Shown here one piece after another: positions 10,101 through 17,967 of a DNA stretch of 64,000 nt. The DNA comes from Candidatus Dactylopiibacterium carminicum (GTDB taxonomy: Bacteria > Pseudomonadota > Gammaproteobacteria > Burkholderiales > Rhodocyclaceae). Numbering within the stretch: the first letter of the stretch is position 1; every line of letters begins with the position of its first letter. The notes below the pieces were generated by a model that worked only from the letters and a program-made list of their open reading frames with translations, was not told where the DNA came from and did no database searches. The stretch is taken from NCBI RefSeq assembly GCF_014736495.1, contig NZ_MDUX01000006.1:26330-90329 (forward strand), given 5' to 3'. The translations under genes and the position numbers were made by a program.

Positions 10101-10132
10101 AAAAAGACAGGGCGCCAGCTTAGCGCCCTGTC
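10101..10132 (-). terminator. Rho-independent terminator after trpD
   Basis: Inverted repeat GACAGGGCGC / GCGCCCTGTC (10106-10115 and 10123-10132), followed on the minus strand by five T. It lies between the trpD stop and the gabD start. A second hairpin (GATACGGG/CCCGTATC, 10175-10195) overlaps the trpD stop. Confidence 0.75.
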
Positions 10133-10193
10133 CTGAGGATGAGGAGAGGAATGCCCGGGGAGCGCATGCCCTCAGATACGGGCCTGGCCCGTA

Positions 10194-11219
10194 TCAGTTC
10201 GACAGACTGCGCGAATACTCCACGAACTCATCCAGCTTGCGACGGGCAGCACCACTGCCGATGGCATCGAGTGCCTTTTTCACGCCGTCGGCCAGACTGG
10301 CTGCCTGGCCAGAAACGTAGATGCTGGCACCGGCGTTGAAAGCCACGATATCGCGCGCGGCAGGTAGCCTGCCTTCCAGCGCGCCAAGCAGGATCTCGCG
10401 GGATTCATCCACCGAGCCTGCACGCAGCTTCGAGGCGGCATGCAACGGCAGGCCGACATCTTCGGGCGAAATGCGGTACTCGTGCACTTCGCCATCGCGC
10501 AGTTCGCCGATCAGTGTGGGCGCCGAAATCGAGATTTCGTCCAGACCTTTCATGCCATAAACGATCATCGCGTTACGTGCTCCCAGGCGCTGCAACACGC
10601 GCACCTGGATGCCGACCAGATCCTGATGGAACACGCCCATCACCTGGTTCGCGGCCCCCGCCGGGTTGGTGAGCGGGCCGAGGATGTTGAACAGGGTACG
10701 CACGCCCAGCTCACGGCGTACAGGGGCTGCATGCTTCATGGCGGCGTGGTGGTTGGGTGCGAACATGAAGCCCAGGCCCAGGGTATCGATACACTGGCCG
10801 ATCTGCTCGGGCGTGAGCGACAGGTTCACACCCAGCGCTTCCAGCGCATCAGCAGCGCCGGAGCGCGAAGACACGGCACGCCCGCCATGCTTGGCCACGC
10901 GCGCACCAGCAGCGGCAGCCACGAACATCGAGGCTGTGGAGATGTTGAAGGTATTCGCGCCATCACCACCGGTACCCACGATATCGACCAGGCTCGCGCT
11001 GTCCTTCACCGGCACCTTGGTAGCCAGCTCGCGCATCACGGTGGCAGCGGCGGCGATCTCGCCGACGGTTTCCTTCTTCACGCGCAACCCGATGGTAATG
11101 GCGCTGATCAGCACCGGTGATACCTGCCCGGACATGATCTGACGCATCAGATCCACCATCTCGTCATGAAAGATCTCACAATGCTCGATCACGCGTTGCA
11201 AGGCTTCTTGCGGGGTCAT
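10194..11219 (-). CDS. trpD: Anthranilate phosphoribosyltransferase
   Basis: 341 residues. Catalyses anthranilate + PRPP to phosphoribosyl-anthranilate, the second committed step of tryptophan synthesis. The PRPP-binding stretch [15 protein letters not shown] (about residues 80-95) and [21 protein letters not shown] are intact, as is the C-terminal [14 protein letters not shown] normal betaproteobacterial order would be trpE-trpG-trpD-trpC. Here an antiporter gene sits between trpG and trpD, a gabD gene follows instead of trpC, and trpE is not in the window. Transcription probably comes from upstream through the antiporter gene (40 nt gap), ending at the hairpin at 10106-10132. Confidence 0.97.
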   Translation of the reverse strand: MTPQEALQRVIEHCEIFHDEMVDLMRQIMSGQVSPVLISAITIGLRVKKETVGEIAAAATVMRELATKVPVKDSASLVDIVGTGGDGANTFNISTASMFVAAAAGARVAKHGGRAVSSRSGAADALEALGVNLSLTPEQIGQCIDTLGLGFMFAPNHHAAMKHAAPVRRELGVRTLFNILGPLTNPAGAANQVMGVFHQDLVGIQVRVLQRLGARNAMIVYGMKGLDEISISAPTLIGELRDGEVHEYRISPEDVGLPLHAASKLRAGSVDESREILLGALEGRLPAARDIVAFNAGASIYVSGQAASLADGVKKALDAIGSGAARRKLDEFVEYSRSLSN

Positions 11220-11259
11220 AACTCACTCTCCATGAAAAACGGAGTCGCAGGGCGGCTCA

Positions 11260-12477
11260 TCACTCTTTGGTAACGGAAGATGGTTGCGCGGAGGCTTCAT
11301 CCGCAGCAAGCAGGCTGCGGCTCTGCAGACTGCCATAGGTCAGAAGCAGGGCTCCCATCAGGATTACCAACATCAGGCTGGCCACCGGGAACGCCTCCAG
11401 GCGCTGAGATTCGGGAATGCTCATGAACAACAGCACGGTGATCAGGCCACGCGGCGCAAACCACAACAGGGGCTGCGCCCGCTCGCGCGCAACGCCACGC
11501 AGCAAAGCCCATCGCGGCAGCAAGCTGCATCCCATCAACAGTACGGCCATAACCCAGGCTGGCGCAGACAGCAGCTCGCCGGCACTCACACCGAAACCCA
11601 GCAACACGAAGAAGAAGCTGCGCACCACGAAGGTGAACTCCACGGTGAGATGTTTGAAACTTTCCAGATCCTGTTCGAACTGCGCACGCTCGGCCAGACG
11701 CCCACGGGAGAATCGCGCGATCAGGTGGCTGTTGTTGAGCAGCAGCCCCACCAGAACCACCATCACCAGCGGCGCCAGATGCAGGATCTTGCCCAGCGAA
11801 TACAGCAAGGTGATGCCGAAGATCATCGGCAACACGCGCACATGGTGTTCGATGCGTTGGATCAGCCAGAAAATCGAGAGGCCCATGACCAGCCCGACAA
11901 ATACCGACAACAGCAGCTCGCCGCCCAGCGAAAAGACGAAATCCAGCGGCCCGGAATATTCACGCAGCAATGCGTAGAAAAGCACCACGCCAACAATGTC
12001 CGAGATTGAACTCTCATAGATCACGAATTCGCGCAGACGCTCGGAAAGCGCTACGGCCGCCGGAATCACCACGGCAGAACTGATCACCGCGAATGGCAAC
12101 GCATGTACCACCGCAAGCTGCCAGCTGGCGCCCAGCCACAACACCAGCACGCCAGCAAACAATGCGCCGGTCAGCACGACGCCCAGGGTTGCGCAGCCTG
12201 CTGCACGCAGAATCATTGGTACGCGCTCGCGCGTGAGGCGCAGATCCAGTGTGCCTTCGAGCACGATCAGGATCAGACCGAAGGTCCCCAGCACCGGTAA
12301 CAGACCCGCAGGCAGCGCCAATTGCCAGCCGACTGCATCAGCCACCGCACGCAGAACCAGACCTGTGAAGATCAGCGAGACCACGGCCGGAACCCGTGTG
12401 AAGCGGCCGAAGAAGTCGAACAGATAGGCCACGAGCACGATCAGGCTCAGCACCACCATCGTCCAGGCTTGATCCAT
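11260..12477 (-). CDS. Cation:proton antiporter (Na+/H+ exchanger family)
   Basis: 405 residues with about 10-12 hydrophobic segments and the Na_H_Exchanger fold: an N-terminal VPAVVSLIFTGLVLR helix pair, FGLILIVLEGTLDL, and the unwound-helix acidic region YESSISDIVGVVLFYALL, which carries the ion-binding aspartate. It exchanges protons for Na+ or K+ at the inner membrane. There is no C-terminal TrkA-N domain. The start at 12477 has a strong AGGAGG site 7 nt upstream. It lies between trpG and trpD in the same orientation, which is unusual, and a small hairpin (12499-12516) follows trpG just upstream. No link to tryptophan metabolism is evident. Confidence 0.82.
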   Translation of the reverse strand: MDQAWTMVVLSLIVLVAYLFDFFGRFTRVPAVVSLIFTGLVLRAVADAVGWQLALPAGLLPVLGTFGLILIVLEGTLDLRLTRERVPMILRAAGCATLGVVLTGALFAGVLVLWLGASWQLAVVHALPFAVISSAVVIPAAVALSERLREFVIYESSISDIVGVVLFYALLREYSGPLDFVFSLGGELLLSVFVGLVMGLSIFWLIQRIEHHVRVLPMIFGITLLYSLGKILHLAPLVMVVLVGLLLNNSHLIARFSRGRLAERAQFEQDLESFKHLTVEFTFVVRSFFFVLLGFGVSAGELLSAPAWVMAVLLMGCSLLPRWALLRGVARERAQPLLWFAPRGLITVLLFMSIPESQRLEAFPVASLMLVILMGALLLTYGSLQSRSLLAADEASAQPSSVTKE

Positions 12478-12523
12478 TCCGTCCTCCTGTCATGCAAAGG
12501 GCCGCTTGCGCGGCCCCGGCAAT

Positions 12524-13087
12524 TCAACGCTCAAGGAAATTCTGCAGCAGGCGATGACCATGCTCGGTACAGATCGATTCGGGGTGGAACTGCACTCCCT
12601 CGATCGGCAGCGTCTTGTGCTGCACCCCCATGATTTCACCGTCCTCGGTCCAGGCGGTGATTTCCAGACTGTCCGGACAACTTTCACGCTCGATGGCCAG
12701 CGAGTGGTAGCGCGTGGCGATGAAAGGATTCGGCAAGCCCTGAAACACCCCTTTGTCGGCATGCAGGATGGGAGAGGTCTTGCCGTGCATCAGTTGCCTG
12801 GCATGCACGATCTTGCCGCCGAAGGCCGCGCCAATGCTCTGGTGCCCGAGGCAGACGCCGAGGATGGGCAATTTGCCGGCGAAATGGCGGATGGTTTGCA
12901 CCGAGATGCCGGCCTCGGCTGGCGAGCAGGGTCCGGGGGAAATCACGATGCGCTCGGGCGCCAGCGCTTCGATCTCGGAAACAGTGATGGCGTCGTTGCG
13001 ATACACGCGCACGTCGGCGCCAAGCTCCCCGAAATACTGCACCAGGTTGTAGGTGAAACTGTCATAGTTGTCAATCATCAGCAGCAT
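12524..13087 (-). CDS. trpG: Anthranilate synthase component II (glutamine amidotransferase)
   Basis: 187 residues. A class I glutamine amidotransferase supplying ammonia to TrpE, possibly shared with aminodeoxychorismate synthase (PabA role). The N-terminus [15 protein letters not shown], the oxyanion/nucleophile motif [15 protein letters not shown], and the catalytic VQFHPESI are all intact. The first 14 bases of the gene (13074-13087) are the core of a direct repeat shared with 19692-19705. An integrative element has therefore inserted exactly at the start codon, and everything upstream of the ATG now belongs to the element. A ribosome-binding site is poor there (AAGAAG), whereas GGAGA precedes the repeat at the far end of the element. 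Confidence 0.95.
   Translation of the reverse strand: MLLMIDNYDSFTYNLVQYFGELGADVRVYRNDAITVSEIEALAPERIVISPGPCSPAEAGISVQTIRHFAGKLPILGVCLGHQSIGAAFGGKIVHARQLMHGKTSPILHADKGVFQGLPNPFIATRYHSLAIERESCPDSLEITAWTEDGEIMGVQHKTLPIEGVQFHPESICTEHGHRLLQNFLER
13074..13087. repeat. Attachment site core, left copy (att, trpG side)
   Basis: ATCATCAGCAGCAT is identical to 19692-19705. On the minus strand it reads ATGCTGCTGATGAT, the first codons of trpG, so integration rebuilds the gene's 5' end. Confidence 0.85.
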
Positions 13088-13140
13088 AAGCGTCGTATCT
13101 TCTTGATTTGCAAGGCCTTCGTTCCTGCTTATTGGGCTTG

Positions 13141-13160
13141 ATACCCGCTAGGATACCCGC
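13141..13160. repeat. Putative integrase arm-type sites, left
   Basis: Two direct copies of ATACCCGC at 13141-13148 and 13153-13160, 12 bp apart. The same octamer pair with the same 12-bp period occurs beside the integrase gene at the right end (19549-19568). Location near both ends and absence of coding function suggest arm-binding sites. Confidence 0.6.
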
Positions 13161-13265
13161 AAATTTTTTGATGCCCTGCGCCGACGGTCGGGAACTGCCC
13201 GGACGAAAAGCCCATTTTCTCACGTATCGGCGTTCGTATAAACCGCTGAAAGCAGACCCGGCCAC

Positions 13266-13532
13266 CTACTTCTTCTTCTGCTTCGCCTGTTTTCGATACT
13301 CGGCTTCAACTTCCTGCACCAGTTCAGCAGCAGAAACGCCCAGCGCCAGACCAAGCCCGACGAGCGTTGTAATTGTGGGTTGCCGGATGCCGCGCTCAAT
13401 TCGCGATACGAACGTTCTATCTACGCCCGCCCGGAAGGCAAGTTCTTCCTGCGATACGTTCATATCGGTACGATAACGTCGTAACACTTCGCCAAAAATA
13501 GGGCCAAGATTGGGTATTTGCGAATTTGCCAT
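13266..13532 (-). CDS. Xre/Cro-C1 family HTH repressor
   Basis: 88 residues with one HTH_3 domain (about residues 15-70: VLRRYRTDMNVSQEELAFRAGVDRTFVSRIERGIRQPTI in pieces) and a lysine-rich tail. It probably acts as the maintenance repressor of the element. It is divergent from the zinc-ribbon gene. The 82-nt gap holds two palindromes, one across its own start codon (13523-13542) and one at 13556-13579, which are natural candidates for its operators. The length and position match C1-like regulators of small phages and satellites. It does not resemble an antitoxin of a known pair, and no adjacent toxin was seen. Confidence 0.85.
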   Translation of the reverse strand: MANSQIPNLGPIFGEVLRRYRTDMNVSQEELAFRAGVDRTFVSRIERGIRQPTITTLVGLGLALGVSAAELVQEVEAEYRKQAKQKKK

Positions 13533-13579
13533 GCGGCAAATTTCGTCTTATTGTAGCCTATGGGCCACGGCCCATAGGC
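13523..13579. promoter_or_regulatory. Two palindromes in the divergent Xre / zinc-ribbon intergenic region
   Basis: AATTTGCC-ATGC-GGCAAATT (13523-13542) spans the Xre start codon. GCCTATGGGCC-AC-GGCCCATAGGC (13556-13579) is a perfect 11-bp inverted repeat. Either could be the repressor operator. The second could instead be an RNA hairpin in the leader of the plus-strand gene. Confidence 0.55.
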
Positions 13580-13614
13580 ACACACCTACTTATTCGAACG
13601 ACATGGAGGATTCG

Positions 13615-14193
13615 ATGGCGCTACTAAAATGCACTGAATGCGGCGGCAACGTCAGTTCTACAGCAAAAAATTGCCCACACTGCGGCGCTGAACCGCCCAA
13701 AGCATCGGCGGTTTCGTCGGCGAAGCCTGCGACGCCACAAAAGAAGAAACGCCGTATCTGGCCTTGGATACTCGGGTCTTTCATCGTGTTCGTAATCTTC
13801 GCCGGAAACCGCGACCTTACGCCCGCAGAACAGGCGGCAAAGGAACAACGCAAAGCCGAACGAGCCGCAGAAAAGGCAAAGGAAGACCAAGCAGACACAG
13901 CCAAGAAAGCGGCGCGCGACAACGAGGTTAAAGAAATGGTATGGGTCGAAAAAGGAAAGGACGCCGTAAAGGCAAGACTTAAAGACCCTGATTCGGCGCA
14001 GTTCAAGGACGTGTATTTCTTTCGCGGAAAAGACAACATCCCCATGACATGCGGCCAAGTTAATTCGAAGAATTCCTTCGGTGGATTTAGCGGCTTTCAA
14101 CACTTTGTTTCCGGCGGATCATCCGAACTGACGTTTCTTGAAACCGAAGTTAAAGATTTTTACAAGGCTTGGAATCGCTACTGCACGAAGTAA
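13615..14193 (+). CDS. Zinc-ribbon, single-pass membrane protein of unknown function
   Basis: The open frame begins at 13510, but the ATG at 13615 is preceded by GGAGGA (13605-13610) and yields a clean start, MALLKCTECGG, for 192 residues. Layout: a four-cysteine zinc ribbon (CTECGG...CPHCGAE, residues 5-25), a basic stretch, a membrane segment (IWPWILGSFIVFVIFAG, about 45-62), a charged Ala/Lys/Glu-rich coiled coil (about 68-112), and a C-terminal domain with KDAVKARLKDPDSAQF and CGQVNSKNSFGG. That last domain recurs in accessory proteins of unknown function. It is the only element gene transcribed rightward, the usual place for cargo. Function unknown; defence or lysogenic conversion is speculation. 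Confidence 0.8.
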   Translation: MALLKCTECGGNVSSTAKNCPHCGAEPPKASAVSSAKPATPQKKKRRIWPWILGSFIVFVIFAGNRDLTPAEQAAKEQRKAERAAEKAKEDQADTAKKAARDNEVKEMVWVEKGKDAVKARLKDPDSAQFKDVYFFRGKDNIPMTCGQVNSKNSFGGFSGFQHFVSGGSSELTFLETEVKDFYKAWNRYCTK

Positions 14194-14217
14194 AAAAAAC
14201 CCGGCACGAAGGCCGGG
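14191..14217 (-). terminator. Terminator of the element's leftward operon
   Basis: CCCGGC-ACGAAG-GCCGGG (14200-14217), followed on the minus strand by seven or more T (the A-run at 14192-14199). It lies between the convergent zinc-ribbon gene and the operon ending at 14250. Confidence 0.8.
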
Positions 14218-14249
14218 CAAAAGTCCCTACGATGGCACTCGTAGTTCGG

Positions 14250-14933
14250 TCAGACCTCGACGCGAAGCTTTGCCTTCGCCGCCAAAGCCGGGTTATAAAA
14301 GCTTGTCCGCACGCTGTTGATAGCCTTGTCGTACTTCGCCGGAAGATCACGAAGGGCTAGGCTATCAACTACTTTCTTGTACGCATCAGGCAAGTGCTGT
14401 TCGAGAACTTCGACCTTCAACTTCTGATGGTTCGCCGGGTTTATGTCCAACAGGAACGAAGGCGAATGCCATACGACGCCCGCAACGTTCTTATCCTTCA
14501 TGGCTTCGCGAATCTTCATCATGCCTTCCGGCTTTCCGGCCTGTTCGCGAAGGTATTGCCGGATTTCGCCGTCAAGCGTTCCACGGTCAGACTTCGGCGC
14601 AAAAGTAAGTTCGGATTGTGTAACCGCGCTGTTCCAAAGTTCATTCGCGCGGCTTTCGATTGACGCTTTCGACTTTTCCAGCGCCTGAACGGTGCGTTCG
14701 GCCAGAACTGCGGCGGCTTCGTGCTTTTGAACTTCGGTGCGGGTCGGGTCGTTCTTCAACGCAGCAACCTTCGCCACATTCTGACGAAGTGCGATGCCTG
14801 CGTTTGCAATATCCGGCCCTGCGCCCGACTCGAATTGTTCAGGGTCGCCCAAAAATGCGGCACTGCCGGTATTCGTGGAAGCAAGTTCCATGAAGCTTTC
14901 AGCCTGCGGGCTTTCAACGAGACATGTATTCAT
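14250..14933 (-). CDS. Hypothetical protein, last gene of the element operon
   Basis: 227 residues, not recognised. Predominantly helical: an N-terminal Ala/Ser-rich part, a charged helical middle (VAALKNDPTRTEVQKHEAAA, ERTVQALEKSKASIESRANEL) likely to form a coiled coil, then KSDRGTLDGEIRQYLREQ and a C-terminal region with VVWHSPSFLLDINPANH. No signal peptide or membrane segment. The start has AAGGAA 8 nt upstream. It is the promoter-distal gene of the leftward block, 14 nt after the previous gene, and ends before the terminator at 14191-14217. The sequence looks phage-derived, but no family can be assigned. Confidence 0.7.
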   Translation of the reverse strand: MNTCLVESPQAESFMELASTNTGSAAFLGDPEQFESGAGPDIANAGIALRQNVAKVAALKNDPTRTEVQKHEAAAVLAERTVQALEKSKASIESRANELWNSAVTQSELTFAPKSDRGTLDGEIRQYLREQAGKPEGMMKIREAMKDKNVAGVVWHSPSFLLDINPANHQKLKVEVLEQHLPDAYKKVVDSLALRDLPAKYDKAINSVRTSFYNPALAAKAKLRVEV

Positions 14934-14947
14934 GTTATTTCCTTGGG

Positions 14948-15460
14948 TTAGCGTTTAAAAATCGCTTTCAGACCGCCCGGCGTTTCGTTGGCTTCTTCGT
15001 CAAGAAACTTGCCTGTTTCACGGTTAAAAATACGTTTGTCATTAAGCTCTATAAATCGCCCCCTCTTGGTTCCGGCCAGTAACGGCGCGGCTTCATTGAT
15101 TGCTTCGCGTTTGGTGCCCACACTTACCGGGGCCGCTTTAGCTGGCTCGTTGGTTCTGCTTCGTGCCAGTGCGACAAGTTCGTTTTGATGCTTCAAAAGA
15201 GCCGTTTCCCATGCCTCAAAGCTGCAATATCGCGGGCAAAGCATTACCCGCCTGTTAAGAATGCCCGCGTAACGCGCCAGAAAGGCCGCAGGCGCGTTTT
15301 CTGCCCTTGGGGTAGGGGTAGATAGCCAAGCGGCAACTTCGGGGTCTATAGCCACGCCTGTCGCGTCAATCTCATATTCCAGCGCAAGGCGATTCACGCG
15401 GCGTTTGCTTTGCCGCTTTTCAAGTCGTTTCAACTTCGATTTCAAACCAACGCGGGCCAT
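14948..15460 (-). CDS. Hypothetical protein of the element
   Basis: 170 residues from the ATG at 15460. That codon comes one base after the stop of the preceding gene, so the two are probably translationally coupled. A longer frame from 15481 would overlap the previous gene. The N-terminus is very basic (MARVGLKSKLKRLEKRQSKRR), suggesting nucleic-acid contact. The middle has AAWLSTPTP and an aromatic segment, RYCSFEAWETALLKHQ. The C-terminus GRFIELNDKRIFNRETGKFL looks like a compact beta-rich motif. No known family recognised. Confidence 0.65.
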   Translation of the reverse strand: MARVGLKSKLKRLEKRQSKRRVNRLALEYEIDATGVAIDPEVAAWLSTPTPRAENAPAAFLARYAGILNRRVMLCPRYCSFEAWETALLKHQNELVALARSRTNEPAKAAPVSVGTKREAINEAAPLLAGTKRGRFIELNDKRIFNRETGKFLDEEANETPGGLKAIFKR

Positions 15461-15461
15461 T

Positions 15462-15773
15462 TCAATAATTCCGTTCTTCAAGTGCGATCAAACGTTCTTC
15501 AATCTCGCTATCCATTCGAATTTTCGATAGCGTCGAAAGAACGTAGGTCAATTTCGTTCCGACATTCGGGTCAAGTTCGCCCGATTTCATGGCCCGATAC
15601 ACCCGCGCCAATTCCGCCGCAATATCGTTCGCACTGACAAGCTTTGCCCTTGCGTAACGCTTCTTCGGCACTAGCTCGCCGCTTGTGGCACTGGCAACCC
15701 CCATACCCTCTTGGGATTCTTCAACGCTGGTGCCGGTTTGCTGCGACCAAGGTTGCAAAACTTGCTGGCTCAT
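15462..15773 (-). CDS. Hypothetical small protein of the element
   Basis: 103 residues, with a good ribosome-binding site (AAGGAA, 10 nt upstream of the ATG at 15773). The N-terminal third is low-complexity (Gln/Ser/Thr). The rest is probably helical (ANDIAAELARVYRAMKSGEL, KLTYVLSTLSKIRMDSEIEE), with the look of small DNA-packaging or regulatory proteins of phages. No enzyme motif. It lies second among the four leftward unknown genes. Confidence 0.65.
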   Translation of the reverse strand: MSQQVLQPWSQQTGTSVEESQEGMGVASATSGELVPKKRYARAKLVSANDIAAELARVYRAMKSGELDPNVGTKLTYVLSTLSKIRMDSEIEERLIALEERNY

Positions 15774-15793
15774 GATGCTGTTTCCTTCAAAAA

Positions 15794-16063
15794 TTACTTG
15801 CGTTGCGCGGCAATGGCGGCGTCAATCTGGCAAACGATGCCGCGTTGCCGTTCGCGTATCTTGTATTCGCTTTTTACTTCGTCATAATTTGCGGCATGTA
15901 CGAATAAAGTTGTAAGCGCCTGCATCAATGTTCCGTCAATTACGCCTTTTTGCTTTGTTACGCGCTCTGTTAGATTCATCGCTTCCATTGCCAGCAATTC
16001 AGCGACGCAACTTTGTTCTTTGATTAAGTTGTGTATGTCTTCGAAGTGTTCGTACATAGCCAT
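15794..16063 (-). CDS. Hypothetical small protein of the element
   Basis: 89 residues, mostly helical, one cysteine pair (C19, C78), no membrane segment. The start MAMYEHFEDIHNL has only a weak AAAGAA upstream. It begins the block of small genes downstream of the repeat-rich region 16152-16252 and may be transcribed from there. Not recognised. Confidence 0.6.
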   Translation of the reverse strand: MAMYEHFEDIHNLIKEQSCVAELLAMEAMNLTERVTKQKGVIDGTLMQALTTLFVHAANYDEVKSEYKIRERQRGIVCQIDAAIAAQRK

Positions 16064-16151
16064 TTCATTTCTTTAAAAAGTTCGTTATCTGTTGCCCACA
16101 TAGGGCGGCTTGCCTGCCGCGTCCGGCTGTTTCAATCAACAAAAACAATTC

Positions 16152-16252
16152 GTCTTGAAACCGCAACACCCTGCTAAAGCAGGGGGTGTGTTTCGGTGTT
16201 TCAGGCGGTACTGTTCCGGTACTGTTCCGCCGCGATTTCGGTGTTTCAAGAC
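16152..16252. other. Repeat cluster, candidate replication origin of the element
   Basis: Directly after the RepA-like gene lies a non-coding stretch with nested repeats. The 13-mer TTTCGGTGTTTCA occurs at 16191-16203 and 16236-16248. Between the copies is GGCGG...CCGCC (16204-16208, 16227-16231), enclosing two tandem TACTGTTCCG units. The 9-mer GTCTTGAAA (16152-16160) recurs inverted at 16244-16252. A hairpin CCCTGC-TAAA-GCAGGG lies at about 16169-16184. Iteron-like repeats next to a replication ATPase suggest an origin, but a terminator or attenuator role is possible. Confidence 0.45.
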
Positions 16253-17650
16253 ACAAGCTTTTTCACGTTGTCGGGCAGGTTCCGGCCTATTGCCTCAATG
16301 TTGATAACCGCGTGTTGTTTGCTGCCGCGCTTGACCTGCATACTGTCTCGATTAAATTTCAAGAAGCCTTCGCTATCCAGCGCCTTCAAATTCCGATTGA
16401 ATATCGTTCTTAGCGTGTCCGGCGATGCGCTTTGGTTGATTCGGCTGTACTTTTCTTGAAACTTCTTCTTTAGATTCGTTTGATCGACGATGGCTATTCC
16501 GAAATGCTCTACGCTTCGGTTTTCGGCTGCGCATTCTTCGAAGGTCTGCATCATCAAAGCCTTGTTTTCTGAAAGTTCGACCGGCTTAAAGGCGCTGCGG
16601 GCGGCTGCGTTTGATGATTCTTCGGGCACTACGACGCAAGACGTAAGCGCCTTGCCGTCTTTGTCGATGCCGATTTCAACGACATTCAAACGGAAATAAT
16701 GCGTATCGCCGTCGCGCCCATCTTTCGCCTTATCGACCTTCCAGCTACGCGCATCTCCTTTGCGGCTAACAAGGATTGCGGCGTCAAGCGCGGCGAACAG
16801 GCTTGAATGCCCGCGAAGCCCCTTTGCTGAATCTTTGCCAGTGTGGGCAACAAGAACGACTAACCCGCCAATCAAGCGTTGAAGCGCCTTCAATCATTGC
16901 GCCCATATCTTTCGATGAATTTTCGTCCATGCCCGGCGCTGCCCTGTTTAACGTATCGATGAATACGACGCTGCCGGACGGGCAAACGGCGGCAAGGTCG
17001 GTCACGTCCTGCGGGTCAGTAATTCGAAAGGGCTGCGGCAAGAAACGCACGTTATCGGGCATAGCGCGTCCGTGGTGACGCTGCCACGCAATCACGCGCC
17101 CCCGAATACCGCCTTCGCCTTCAAAAACGACATAACCGACAGGGGCAGGCTTGGTGTTGTGGCCGAAGAATGGCAAGCCTTCGGCAATAGCTGCGGCCAT
17201 GTCCAAGCCTAGAAACGACTTGCCAGATGCCGACGCACCATAGAGCGCGGCTAGACCTACGATTGGCAATACGCCCTTGATTCGACTGTTCGGCGCGGTC
17301 ATTGCTTCCAGCATTGCGGCGGAAAGCGGGCTAAAGCGCGGTCTTTGATTTTTTGCAGCGTTGTACTGTTCTAGCAGTTCTTCGAATGCGTCGGATTCGG
17401 CCTTTTCTTTGCTCCAAATCCATTTCGCCCGATGCGAACGAATACCGTACTTCTTTGCGAATTCAAGAAAAACCGGCTCAAAATCAGCGCCGTTAGTTTT
17501 CAACGCTTGCGCAACAGCGCGTATGTCTTCGTCTTTTTGCTTCGGTCGTACAGGGATAAACGCCAGTATTTCGCGCCAATCATTTCGACGTTCTTCTAGC
17601 GATTTCGGGCCAAATCCGAAGTCTTTCGCTGGAATGCTGGCTTCTGCCAT
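16246..17650 (-). pseudogene. RepA-like DnaB/RecA-fold ATPase, frameshifted
   Basis: Two overlapping frames together encode one protein of about 467 residues. Frame 1 (16784-17650) has an N-terminal region resembling a primase-C-terminal (PriCT-2-like) domain, then Walker A GASASGKS and Walker B VVFIDTLNRA. Frame 2 (16246-16893) supplies the rest: GGLVVLVAHTGKD, KGLRGHSSLFAALDAAI and a C-terminal winged-helix-like part. Around 16885-16891 the frames join out of phase. The family sequence there normally reads IEGAKALQRL, which would be restored by eight bases between two GAAGGCG copies, so a slippage deletion is likely. The intact homologue would be a hexameric replicative helicase for element replication. 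Confidence 0.75.
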
Positions 17651-17661
17651 TACTTCGCCCC

Positions 17662-17880
17662 TTATGCCGATGCAATCAGGGAACGAATGTCTTCAACACG
17701 CCATGCGGTAACGCGCGGGCCGAGCTTGACAGGCTGCGGAAAGTGACCTTCCTTGACGCCTTGCCACCATGTTGATTTTTTGACCGGGATAATCGGCGGA
17801 ATGCCCTTGTCAGGGCTGCCTATGATTTGCGACAGCCTAAGAAAGCCCGCTTCAGGAAGTTGATTCATTTTTGCGTCCAT
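17662..17880 (-). CDS. AlpA-family HTH regulator / excisionase-like protein
   Basis: 72 residues (68 if the ATG at 17868 is used, which has better spacing from AAGGA). The sequence contains GFLRLSQIIG, PIIPVKKSTWWQGVKEGHFPQPVKLGPR and TAWRVEDIRSLI, a classic AlpA / MerR-like winged helix. Relatives in P4-type elements activate integrase or excision genes. It lies 11 nt upstream of the RepA-like gene and heads that operon. Confidence 0.85.
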   Translation of the reverse strand: MDAKMNQLPEAGFLRLSQIIGSPDKGIPPIIPVKKSTWWQGVKEGHFPQPVKLGPRVTAWRVEDIRSLIASA

Positions 17881-17932
17881 CCTTATCCGTTAGGGAATGG
17901 GCGCATTTTTTACCGTCTGATTTATACGAATA

Positions 17933-17961
17933 AGGGTAAGTCGAAAAGTGAACTTAACCCT
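17933..17961. promoter_or_regulatory. Inverted repeat upstream of the alpA-like operon
   Basis: AGGGTAAGT (17933-17941) and ACTTAACCCT (17952-17961) form an imperfect inverted repeat 53 bp upstream of the alpA-like start, with TATAAA downstream on the minus strand. It is a possible operator for AlpA, Xre or the integrase operon. Confidence 0.35.
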
Positions 17962-17967
17962 ACTGAT

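Noticed and set aside
13071..13265. Possible small gene spanning the left attachment site
   Set aside because: It crosses the att core and the arm repeats, has no good ribosome-binding site and looks like chance.
16246..17650. Programmed +1 frameshifting in the RepA-like gene
   Set aside because: No slippery codon or stimulatory structure is obvious, and a short repeat-unit deletion explains the break more simply.
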